DNA from: Chamaecrista fasciculata
Taxonomy: Eukaryota > Streptophyta > Magnoliopsida > Fabales > Fabaceae
Assembly: GCA_003254925.1 (NCBI GenBank)
Contig: QANZ01045943.1
Span: 81,046-145,045, forward strand
Length of the DNA stretch: 64,000 nucleotides
Direction of reading: 5' to 3'
Shown: positions 24,060-36,400 of the stretch, in pieces
Layout: each line of letters opens with the position of its first letter
Position numbering within the stretch: the first letter of the stretch is position 1
Notes under the pieces: generated by a model
Databases searched by the model: none
Told to the model about the DNA's origin: nothing
What the model saw: the letters and a program-made list of their open reading frames with translations, nothing else
Translations under genes and position numbers: made by a program

Positions 24060-24486
24060 AACCTGGCGGGGAAACACCCTCAGTTGATGAAATTAAACAC
24101 GTGGTTTTTCCAACCCCTCCTCGAAAAGAAAACACATGATATGTTTTTTTTTTCTTATAATACAAAAACATATGATATGTTTGTTGTTGAGACGTGGATG
24201 CAAGGAAAGCTGAGTCAGCACCATCAAATAAGGATGATACAGAACCGAGTCGGATATAGTACTAGTTAAATGCACGGATCCACGGTTGCTTCTCTGCTCT
24301 TTCTTTCAATTAACTTTTATCACATAATCTTTGATTTTATTATATCCCTTTCCCATCTCTTTCATTACGCATTTTTCTCCTTTTCGTCTCTCCCTCTTTA
24401 TATATATATAGATTCACTCTTTCTCCAACACACTCTCAGATTTGCATACCAAAGGCATCGGAAATCGAATCTTGGAGATCAACGCA
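24060..24486 (+). promoter_or_regulatory. Promoter and 5' UTR of the fusion aldolase gene
   Basis: A G-box core CACGTGG lies at 24098-24104. A TATA box (TTTATATATATATA) is at about 24397-24410. A pyrimidine-rich stretch and CAACACACTCTC follow, a plausible start region near 24430. The 5' UTR would be about 55 nt to the ATG at 24487, whose context GCAATGGC suits plant initiation. Regulation through the G-box (bZIP/bHLH factors) is inference only. Confidence 0.6.
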
Positions 24487-27400
24487 ATGGCGTCTCAGAA
24501 ACTCGTCGGATTCGTCGGATTGGATGAATTAGGCTTGCAGATGGCATCGTCGCTGGTTCGCCATGGCTACGGCGTCAAAGCTTTCGAGGTTTCTTTAATT
24601 TCTCTCTAATTCTTCGTCTCTCTCATAATTTTCCTTCTGAATCAGAATATACTTCTTCATCTTCATCTTCATCTTCAAAACTTCCATACCTAATGAATTA
24701 CAGAAACTAGTACTTTTCTTTTCGGTGTCCTTCCCTAATTTCGGCAACAAGAATTGGATAGTCAATACTCAGTAGTGGCTTACTTCACGCAAAGAAAAAA
24801 AGAAAAAGAAAAAATAGTGGCTTACTCTTTTTTTTTCGAGGGTGTTTGGGAAGTTAATATTAGTAAAAGAAGTATTTTTTTTAAAAAATATTTTTTTAAT
24901 GTCTTCACGAAATATATATACATGACAATTTTTTAATATATTTTAAATAATATGTTTATTTTTGGCCATTATTTTAAAATAATATGTTTTGAATATCAGA
25001 TTTTTTCATTATTATTTTCTTATATATTTTAGGATAAATTACATTTTGATACACTGTGGTTTGGTCATATTTTACTTTGATACTTTGTGGTTTAAAAAAT
25101 GACATTTTAGTAACCTTTAGTATTAGGTATCGTTTGGACTTATTTTATAATTTTAACCATGATGAATTTTGAAAAAATTACATATTGACCTTAAAAAATT
25201 TTCAACAAATTACAAATAGGTCCCTAGATACATATTATCTAGGGACTAAAATGACAACTTTAAAAAAATTTTGGAGCCAATATGTTATTTTTGCAAAATT
25301 TTTTATGGTTAAAATTATAAAATAGCTCCAAAGGTACCAAAGTGTTAATGGAGAATACCACAGAGTACCAAAGTGTCATTTTTTAAACCACAGGGTACCA
25401 AAGTGAAATATGACCAAACTACATGGTAACAAAGTGTAATTTACCCTATATTTTAAATAAAAAGAAAAGAGGATAATGTGCTATTTTCGGCTACTTACTT
25501 GTTTTAAGTATTTTTTCTTTTTTTAAAATACCTGGATTAGAAAATGAAATTAGTAAACTCTATATCTATGAATTATTATTATTAAGTTATTTATTTTGAA
25601 TAGAAAATCTTATTCTCCATGCTAGATGATGATCTTTGTGCTACGGGAGGGCATTATATTCCTTATTTGGTTCTCCAAATTTGAAAAAAAAAACACTTCT
25701 ATGATCGCAATTGGCTAATATTGAGACGTTTAATAATTAAATGCTAGCCACTGATTAGTCTGATCTTTTTTTTTTTTTTTTAACAAATTGATTAGTCTGA
25801 TCTGTACTCTACTCAACAGTTCTCACTAGTCACCACTCAACATGCAACTACTTACTGTACAAATATATCTCATTTTCATATATATTAAACATTATCCACT
25901 TATAATAGAAAAAAAAAGGAGTTGGCATCTGAAATGACCACTATTATTGAATGATGTGACATTTTCCGTTGAAGCATATTCACACCTGTAAAAATGGCAT
26001 TGTTGAAACATATTTGTTGGCAGCATTTCTTGTGCAAGTCCCTTCTTGTTCATGAATGTTATCTTATTTTTGCCAAAATTTGTGTGCATGGTCCTAGAAC
26101 ACACCTTGATCAATAACTTGTCTCGATCCACAGCAGATAGTCTCTCTATCTTGCTAAGTGCTATCAAGCTTGTGCTTATGAAGGGAACACTAATAAATTA
26201 TTGATCAAAGTGCAAATTTGGTCCATATCTATTGCTCAGTTCCCAATTTGGTCCCATATATTTTTTTGTTGCACTTTTGGACCCATATCTTTGGGTCAGT
26301 TTCCAATTTGGTCTCATCTTTTTTTGTTTCATATCTTTCGGCCAATTGCAGAATTGGTTCATATCTTTGCAGAATTGTTTCATATCTTTTGGGTCAGTTT
26401 CCAATTTGACTAAAAGATATGGGACCAAACTGGGACCTTTTGCAAAGATGTGGGACCAAAAGTGCAATAAAAAAAGATACAAGACCAAATTGAAAACTCA
26501 ATAAAAGATACGAGACCAAAGTTACACTTTGATCTAAATTATTAATGGCACCAAGGTTTTATGGTCGCTATAATCATGAATTTTTTATCTTCCTTGATAA
26601 TTATATTCCCCCATACGTTTTTCCCAATTATATGTTTATATTAAACTGTTAAATTGTGTTTACTAATAAGTTATTAAAATAAATTAATTTATTAGGTAAG
26701 TGAGGGAATAATTGGTCTTTTGAATCTTGGAGGAATTAGGTGTTCCAGCCCTTTGGAAGCAGCGAAAGGTAAAATGCCATAACAGCTATATGGTTGATTA
26801 TCTCATAAACAATTAATTATTACATAGTTTGATAGCCTTTCTTATGGTTAGTTGCACTAATCAATTTCGTTGTGTATATCACTTTTTGAGATACAACTTT
26901 CATTTATTTTTGATAAGAGAGATTAATATTGTGAATCTTCCAATTAAAATTCACTGTGCAGTTCTGTATATATGTTCTTAGTATACAACCATTTTCATGC
27001 TTCATAGGCCATCATCTTGGTGCCAATGATTATCAAGGCGTCTTTGGAGCTGGATGCATTTAATATACAGCTTATTTAATGAACAATTCACTTTATTTTA
27101 ATCAATATAATGCTGCTATTTTTCTGATCAATAAAAAAATATGCTTTATTCATGATCTTAGTGAACACCAGAAACTGTAGTCTATAGGCATGGACCTGTA
27201 AAGGAATTCCCAGTAACCATTCAGACAAGAAACTCCTCCTTTTTTTACCAGTTAAATTTCTTGACTTACATCTACCCTTATACACTAGTTGGCCCTCAAA
27301 TTTGGTTGGCTCTTAAAGCTCACTCAAGCTTTACAAAGAATATCTTACGTTTGTGATTGATGTCAACTCTCCAAGTTATCAACTTATAAATTTGCTCAGT

Positions 27401-30400
27401 TTGCTCAGGTGAATACTTTGTAGAAAAAAAATTTGTTTTTCACCATATTTTCAATTAGTCAGAGATGATGATTTCATTGTTTAAATGAGTTATCAATCCG
27501 TTATTATCTTGGAAATGAATACTCTATATGTATTATTTATCAAATAGTTGTTTTTTTTCGACAAAATAAGTTTATTCTTGTGACTTTTTTATCAGTGTAA
27601 TCTAATTCATGCATTACATTCATAATTCAATAAATTCCTCTGTTATCATATGACTCTATAACCATATATTTCTATAATTCTCCTGCAGATGTTTCTGCTT
27701 TAGTTGTCCAAATATCTCATCCAGTTCAAGCTAGTGATGTAATTTTTGGAAATGAGGGTGCTCTGAGAGGTCTGAGTGGAGCTGTTTGATCTTATACTTT
27801 ATATATTTTTTCTAGTATCTCCATTCACATACAGAAAATTCATATTCTTGATACAGGTCTAAATAAGGATACAGTTGTGATTCTCAATTCAATCATATCC
27901 CCATCATTTATTCATAACGTAGAAAAGGATCTCGCAGGTAACTGATACCCGGTTTTTTTGGTTTCATTATAAGATTCTGGATTCTGGATTCTCTTTTAAA
28001 TGTTCCATCAGGTTTATATTTACCTGTGGGAAAATTTTTGTATTGGAGCTTTCTGTCCTAAAATGTTCATTATGCTCTATTTTACTAGTTTTAGCATAAT
28101 GGATTAATTCATCGCAAAAACATAAAAAAATGGATAATTGTGGTGAAACTTTTTCTTATTAAGGAGTTCACTGATAGAATGTAGCTTCCAAAAATCATGT
28201 TTGTTTGTGCTATAGAAATTCAAAAATAGAACATGTTGGCGTCAGTTTATCCATATAGCTGATCCTACATAGTGGGAAAAGATTTTGATTGTTGTTGTTG
28301 TTTGTGCTGTAGAAATTCATGGGATAGCTTATGTGGTTGATTCATATGTCTCTCAAGGGAGGTCAGAAGCTCTAAATGGAAAACTAACGGTAAGATCATT
28401 TCATAATACAATGCAATTATAGCTTCTTGATGATGCTTTATTAGCTAGTATACCTTGCATTGACTACTTATGCTTGGGATACATAGATTACCTCATCTGG
28501 AAGGTCAGATGCCATCGCAAGAGCACGACCTATTCTTTCTGGTAAGTGCAATCAGAGAAAGAATTCTGAAAGTATTTGATGATTATTACTGAATTCAGAG
28601 GTCCTATTTATACAAGAAGATGGCTCTATATTAGGGATGATAATCCCTTCATATTAGCTATAATATAATCTCTAGGAATTAGACAAATTGATTACAATTG
28701 ATTACCTAATTATATACAATCCGTAATTACCCTAATTATGTATATTCCATGATACTCCCCCTAAAGTTGGAGCATAGATTTTAATCATGGCCAACTTGTT
28801 TTATATATGTTCAACCCTAGCACCATTCAAGGCTTTTGAGAAGATGTCTCCTAATTGCTCTCTTGTCTTCACATATGCTATAGTTATGAACTTATCTTCA
28901 ATCTTCTCACGAACAAAGTGACAGTCGATTTCAATATGTTTAGCTCGTTCATGAAAGACAAGGTTTGAAGTAATGTTAATGGCAACTTTGTTATCATACC
29001 ATAACTTAGCAGGCAAAGAAACCTTCAAACCCATTTCTCGTACTAGTTGATATATCCACACGACTTCACTAACAGTTTGTGCCATAGCCTTGTATTCAGA
29101 TTCAGCATTGGAATGAGAGACAACATTTTGTTTCTTGCTTTTCCAAGAAATAACATTCACTCCTACAAAGACACAATACCCTGTGGTAGATCTCCTATTT
29201 GCTTTAGACCCTGCATAATCTGTATTAGAAAAACATTCTATATTTGTATGCTTGTTGTTTCCATATAGTAGACCAAGTACTGGAGCTCCTTTCAAATAAC
29301 AAAGAATTTGCTCCAAAGCTGCTCAATGTTTGATTGTTTCCATATAGTATTCCATCAAGGCCTTAACAAACTCTAAATATTCCATCAAGTCCTTAACAAA
29401 CTCATAGTGACTGGTGTAACCAATAACCTTAAAACTAATGGAATTCGAATTTGTAAAAATAGTTTTGAATCATCCTGTAGCCAAACTTGCCTCGTGCCAT
29501 CAGTAGGAGGATTTTGAATAAGATGATCATCTTTCTCAATGCTCCTCAAATAAAGGCAAATGGTCTTAGCCCACTTGAAACAATTCGAAGCTGTGAGCTT
29601 TGATCTGTGATTCTTGAACTCATGGGAACCATGTCACCGACCAAAACATATTTTTCTTCCGCCATCACGTTGAGCCCACAGAAAATAAAGCACCAAACAC
29701 CAAAATTTTCAAACCAAAAAATCAACGAGAGCACCAAAAACCATATCACCTCTGACCCACTCCAGAAACGGCCAACCACCACCTCCGAAAAGAAGAACAA
29801 CGGCAAAACGGTGAAGTTCGTCGGGAGAGACTGGCATGTGGCTTTCACGCGCTATGCAGACAATGAACACAAACACGGGTGCGTGAGACTCACTCTCTAC
29901 ACCAACAACTACCAAACTCCGAGGAATCGCCAATCGATACCCTCTACCTCGTTCCTGTCTGGCAGTGACGCAAACGTCCATTATTGACAGTGGACCAACC
30001 AAGCAATGCACGAAATCAAGACACACACTTTCTCTGATACCATGTAATCAAAAAAGAATTATGAAAATATTTGATGATTATTACTGAATTTAGAGGTCCT
30101 ACTTATACAAAATGACTAGAAATCAAATTAATTACAATTAATTACCAAATTATATACAATCCGTAATTACCCTAATTATGTACATTCCATAACTGTAAGT
30201 TCTGTCATATTTTACGTTTATTTTATATGTAAGAATAAGATGTCATTCTTGATATATATATTTTTATTTACTTGTTATTTTTTGCTGTCAGCAATGTGTG
30301 AAAAGCTTTTCACTTTTGAGGGTGAAGTTGGTGGTGGCAGGTTTGGTTCCTTCTTGCTGTTGCTAAACTTGCATTTTCGAAATAATTGAATTCTTTAAAT

Positions 30401-33400
30401 GCTCCATTCTATTTGACATAGCCTTGAAAATTTTTCCAAGAAATGGTAAACTTCATCCTAGATAACTTATTTACCAGCTAATGTCTTCAAATAACCTATC
30501 AAAGTTAAAAAAGTAGTTGTTTTCAGATGTTGTATGGTTTGAAATTGATAGAATTTTGTTGTGCTTTTCCATTTCAGTAAAGTTAAATTAGTTGCAGAGC
30601 TGCTTGAGGGCATTCATTTAAATGCTTCGGTGGAGGCTATCTTTCTAGGTGCCAAAGCTGGAATTCATCCATGGATAATCTATGATATCATTTCCAATGC
30701 TGCTGGAAATTCATGGTGAGTGTTTGTTATGTTTACTCTAGGATGAATCTCTCTTTATTTCTATAAAACGTGTTCTCCAGAAAAGATCCTTAGTGAACTT
30801 TGTTGTAGAAAAAAAAGGACGACTGATGCGTCATTCCCTTTTATCAACATCTCTATGGGGGAAATCTATATTTAAGATAGCTCCTCAGTTTTCAACACTT
30901 GGGCCTAGAATTGTGTTAAATGAACCCAATGAGCAGGGGGATAGAGTGGGAACAGAAAAAGGCAAGTGGGGGCTGCTGACTAGGCATAACCTTTTGGTAC
31001 GGTTGGGTTGTGTGAATGGTTTGGAGAGAGGGATATTAGTGTAGGGAAGTGATAGTAGTACAACAGGGAATTAGTGGAGCTTTTGGGGGAGAGCCCTGGC
31101 CTCTCGGATGTCAAGGAATTTGTCTTGTTCTTATTTTATGTTTGCACCCTTGTAATTGTGCCTTGGCCATCTCCAGGCACCATTTTGGTTGTGTTAATAT
31201 TAATTGCAAGGGGTTCTATCAATTTACTACGACAGAAGTTACAGTCTACGTGCAATTGATTTCACAAGTCATAAAATAATATTTTCTTAAGGAATATATA
31301 AAATTAAATTACTATTCATTCATCAAATTACATCAGAATAACAGATGAAGTCTTACCTAGGGATTTCTTGTCCTCCTTTTTACTTTAATCTGTAAACCCT
31401 TAACTTTCTTTTGCACTACTGTGTAATGAAATCTAAATGTGATATTTACGGTTCATTTACATTTTTGCTAATTGAATTAAGCTCTCTCTCTTTCCTTTTC
31501 GGGGCCATGGGAATAATTTTATTTATCCTGTAGGGTATTCAAGAATAATGTTCCCCCACTGTTAAAGGGAGAAGTCAAGCATCATGATCTGAAAACTTTA
31601 ATTAAGAAATTGGTAAGATCTGTTGACATGAGAAGTTATGAAATACTTGTATACGCGCTCATATTTCTGGTGTGTTTAATAGTGATGTTGAAATATAAAT
31701 ATAATACCGTTGTTAGCTATGATTTTATTGAAACATAAATATTGTATACATTTTTGTTGTAGGAACTTTAGTTGTGGACTTCCAGTCTTTGTTACCTAGC
31801 TTGTAAGGGTTAAAGTTTTAAAGCAAAATTATCCTTTTTATTGGCTTTATTAAAATTCTTTTCTCCATGACATCCTTTCAATCTTAGGGAGTTCATGTTC
31901 AATCTAGTTTTTATATGTTCCCTTGAAAATATTCCTTGTCAATCTTGGATTGTCAAGAATTTAAACTGTCTCAAAGAAACTACATTTGAAATTTAATGAT
32001 TATATCTTAAAACTGTGTGGAGTAAGGACAAATGATTAGATCTAATTTTTCTTTCATGTGTTTCTATAAATGATTAGACTCTTTAAGAAGATAGCAACTG
32101 AATACTACTCTGTAAATTTAGTGGAATTTTGACTCCATTTAGGACATCTCATCAGATTGGAAAGAGTTCTGTTATCCAATAAGTTATGTTTTCCTTTTTG
32201 GTCATAGAAGGGTGCCAATATTGTATGGCTATGCTCTAGGTTTAGGTCTGACAATCTATGTACTGCTTAACATTATTGTTGTTCTAGTTCTTCTTTTCCA
32301 AACATGTCTTAATGACTGATGAATTGGCTGTCTTCAAGGAAACCATCTTGGATATGGCCAAGTCAATTACTTTTCCACTTCCACTTTTGGCTGCTACTTA
32401 TCAACAACTAATCCTTGGTAAACAACTTCAATAGATTAAGCAACACTTTTTTACTTTGTAATTGTCCATTTTATGAAAGCTATTGCTGCTCTGCTCACAC
32501 ACTTTAGCAAATTTACATTTTCAGGGGTTTCTCATGTTTGTGGAGATGAAGGCCATTTAGCACAGCCTCTAGTTAAGGTTTGATTTTGATTAGTCAGAAA
32601 TTTTTGCTGTATCTTATTTGTATTTGTTTGAGATACTTGCATCATGACTCTCTTAACGTCATCTTTTTCTTTCTTCATTTCTTGATAGATTTGGGAAAAA
32701 GTTTATGGGGTGAATATTACAGATGCTGCAAATGCAGATGTATATAGCCCTCAACAACTGGCAACTCAATTTATTGCTAGCTCAAAGAGTGGGAGACGGA
32801 TTGGTTTTATTGGACTTGGAGCAATGGGATTTGGCATGGCAACTCATTTGCTGAGCGCAAACTTCTGCGTTGTTGGTTATGATGTAATTTCTTACTCTGA
32901 ATTCTTAACCTAAATTGCATTAAACAACTAGCATCTTTTCATGGAAGCTGGATAATGATAGTTACTGTCCTCTCTCGAATGGTGGAAAACTATTTTCATA
33001 ATTGATTTGATACTGGTATCAATTAGCTAATGTTTTGTTTAAAAGAAAAAACAGTAAAGAAAAGAAAAGAAAAAAGAGAAGACATGCTAATCTGCTGTTT
33101 TGCCTTGGACACTGGAAAATCAAGGAAGGTAGAAGTAGAACTTTCAAAATAATAATAATAATAAGAATAATAAAGATCTGATAGAACTAGAATCATTAAG
33201 ATGCACTCAGAAACTTCTGCCTTTAGATTGATTTGCTGTTGACTTGTTTATATACATTCATATTGACCTGAGTGAACATAGCATGGCTAAATCATATAAA
33301 TATATATATTTTAATTATTGGGCAAAATAAGTGGAGTGGCATCATGATGTCGATCATCCTTCAGTCATGATGTTGTCTGATGTGATCTGAAGTTGGTTAC

Positions 33401-36400
33401 TATTAAAATTAAAAACAAGACAGATGAAGTTTATTAGCCATTACTGGTGATGGCCATGCAATAAATAATTGGACAATTCTTTTGAGCCAAGGCTTTTCAC
33501 TGCATTACTAACTGAAGCCCGTTAAAAGAGGAGGGTTGTGTTAGGCAAACGACAACCAACGTAAAACATTTGTCATGTCTCTCGTATGGATCAACGTCAG
33601 GTGTTCCATATAGCCGACCCCACCTAGTGGGATAAGGCTTTGGTGGTATGGTACTAACTGAAGCTGGTTCCCTCCTCAGACTATGTAAAATGATGTTCTG
33701 GGACCTCTCGGCTAGAAGTAGTAGTCATTGCTTAGATCATAAAATAGATAGGTGAGGAACACCTTGTGGTTATACAAAAAAAAATGTATAAAAGAAAAGT
33801 ATGGTAAGTTTATCATTGTATGCATGATTGTGTCTTGTAGTCTGTGTTAGAATAGTTTATTATGTGATAACTATATTGAAACAACTGACAAGTGTGTTGA
33901 TGATTAGTGGGTAAGGTTTGTACTGGTTTTATTGTCTTTTAACTAATTTTTGCTTATAAATTGATACGGAAGGAGTTTGACTAATGAAGTCAGAGATCCC
34001 ATCATAGCTCTCCCCTTCTATCCCTTTATAGATTTCAATATTGTTTCTTTATTTCTTCTATTTTGTTTGTCTAGTTAAAATTCAAACTAACATTTTTGTA
34101 TTTCCATAAAAAAGTATACATGCATAAAGCCCTGAACGTTTGTGTCGTTTAAAATAGGGGTGTTTAGCTTACCCAAAAAAAAAGGGTATTTAAGTAAAGA
34201 TCTGCATACTGGTTGTGTTATTTGTGTGTGTGTATGTATTACTTTTGTGTATATTTGCATATTTGTTTCCAGGTATATGGACCAACTCTGACTCGATTTG
34301 AAAATGCTGGTGGCTTAATTGGAAATTCTCCAGCGGAAGTGAGTAAAGGTAAGTATAAGAATACCCTTAGACCCACAAATACAGCCAATACACTATATTA
34401 ACAAATGAGTAAGACATTCATATGTCTATATATATAACCTGATTCTTTAATGAAATCTTGGTGCAAGACCCTATGCTTGTGATTTTGTTCATGGTACTAG
34501 CCCACATGGTACTAGCCCACGAGGAAATGGCTCCATATAACGGTACCTCAGTTTAAAGGAGGAAAAATTTAACACGAGCCATATCAATTGGTGCTTATAC
34601 TCTTAAACCTGGGATAACTTCGAAATAAATTAAGAACATTGGAACATTAAATTTCTATCAGTTAAGGTATTAGAGCTGAGCTTTTCAACATAGCTGCTTA
34701 TCTGTGTGAGCAGTAGTCAATAAAAATATTTGTCTTAAGCTTGGTGCTTAGTTACCCATCTGGCATTATAATGCTATATTTGGCTATATAGGTAATGTGC
34801 TAGGCTTTTATGAACACAAAATCTAAATTCTCAAGCAAATATCACGGTGAATGGGTGAAGTCCTATTTATCAAGAAACTATTTAAGATATTATTATTATT
34901 TTCCCCAGATGTTGATGTACTCATAATCATGGTCACAAATGAAGCTCAAGCAGAGGATGCTTTGTATGGAAAAAATGGTGCAGTTTCAGGTGCATATAAA
35001 CAACTCAGTTACTCATTTTGTCATCTTATGAACTATATTGACTCTATTTTCTGGATTTTGCAGTCCTTCCATCAGGAGCATGTGTTATTCTTTCTTCAAC
35101 TGTTTCTCCTGGCTATGTGAACCAACTAAAGCATCGATTGGATTGTAGGTTGCTCCTCCAATGAGATCTTATCTTGTTTTGAAAACTGAATTTTATTTTG
35201 TAATTCCTGCAAGTGCGAAGTAAAATTCCGGCTTGTCAATTGATCTCACCTTTGCTCAACTTTTAGTTTTCATAGTGAGTTATTTCCACTTTGATTGTTT
35301 AGGAGGATACTTCATAGGCATATGCTGTTTTCTTATCTTTCTATTTAAGAAAAGATTATTTAAGTAAAAAGAGATTTATATACAATACTAATTTGTAAGT
35401 GTCTTACTGTACATTTAACACTTATGTTCACATGTGTGATACATTTCTTACCACACTTATTTCAAGGTTAAGGGCTCAATGCAACATCCTAAGCTCCTAA
35501 GATCGGTTCTCTTACATGACAACATTATTAGTACTTTCATAAAATCTATTTGATACCTCAACTTCAATGATCTTTTTCTCCCACCACATGCTATTTTTCC
35601 TTTTGTTCTCAATCTTTTTGCGCAATAATGCCGAGTTGTATATGAGAAGAAATAGATCTGGGCTGTATAAATACAAGGCTGGACAGGGAAAGAGGTAAAG
35701 AGTGAGGGATAATTCTAGCTTCACGAATTGCTAGAGTTTATCTTATGCTTTTTTTCTGCTGTTTTCTTTTTTTTTTAAATTTTTTTCCACAGCTGAGAGT
35801 TGCTGCGTTGTTCCTATGTTTATGTATATTACTCTGTGAGGGCTGCTGCTACTTTTTTAATTAGCTTTCTTATGCTAGAGAAACTATTTTGCCTGTTGTC
35901 ATTTGAGATATATCACTGCTGAGGAAGGTTTTAATTAGATTGTGTAACTATTGACGTGAAAATCTCACAGATGAAGGTAAGAATTTGAAGTTGGTGGATG
36001 CTCCTGTTTCGGGTGGTGTGAAAAGGGCCTCAGATGGAACACTTACGGTGTGAAAAACATTCTTTGCTTTAATGAAAATTGCTCTATAGATTTTGTTGAT
36101 TGAATCATTGAAATCATCTATATGTCTCAGATCATGGCTTCGGGAACAGATGAAGCTCTTGAGAGTGCTGGTTCAGTCTTAGGAGGTAATAAGCACTTAG
36201 CATTAAAATGAATGGTGATAAGTCCAATCTAAGACTGGCACTACTGTTATTCCAGAAGTAATTATAGCTAATTCAGTGGTTTTCTGTAATCAGCACTAAG
36301 CGAGAAGCTTTACATAATTAAAGGAGGTTGTGGTTCTGGAAGGTAATTTCAACTTTTATGTCTCTGGCTTAAAATTTACTGGATACTTGATAAATGTTTT

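Larger units (their letters stand above)
28547..30194 (-). mobile_element. Small Copia element in intron 6, broken
   Basis: LTRs lie at 28547-28756 and 30043-30194, with a tRNA-iMet primer site (CTCTGATACCATG on the plus strand) abutting the right LTR and a polypurine tract by the left one. The 5-bp repeat GTAAG flanks the element at 28542-28546 and 30195-30199. The interior keeps RNase H coding at 29316-28801 and little else recognisable, so most of the polyprotein is absent. The LTRs are diverged and differ in length, so it is not recent. Confidence 0.88.
24487..32577 (+). other. Module 1 of the fusion protein: N-terminal dehydrogenase-like domain (residues 1-289)
   Basis: Exons: 24487-24588, 26696-26768, 27689-27769, 27857-27937, 28313-28389, 28487-28541, 30292-30340, 30578-30715, 31534-31612, 32339-32417, 32525-32577. 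The Rossmann start is GFVGLDELG (from residue 8), in which the middle glycine of GxGxxG is Asp. The substrate-binding signature is DSYVSQG (122-128) rather than DAPVSGG. The helix with the catalytic Lys is kept as [10 protein letters not shown] (K176), but the usual Asn after it is Ala. I infer weakened or altered cofactor and substrate binding, perhaps a structural or regulatory copy. Exon lengths parallel those of module 2. Confidence 0.85.

Noticed and set aside
24270-24527. 85-codon frame overlapping the start of the fusion gene
   Set aside because: It starts upstream of the TATA box and runs in a different frame over exon 1; no family features.
29607-29987. 126-codon plus-strand frame in intron 6
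   Set aside because: It is opposite the leader of the minus-strand Copia element; no domain seen.
30031-30046. Repeated TGGTATCAGAGC sequences as tRNA gene pieces
   Set aside because: They are primer-binding sites next to LTRs (also at about 21600, 44920, 54360 and 61940), without the rest of a tRNA.
30793-31044. 83-codon frame in intron 8 as a possible nested gene
   Set aside because: No homology recognised, no promoter or splice context; kept only as an unclassified insert.
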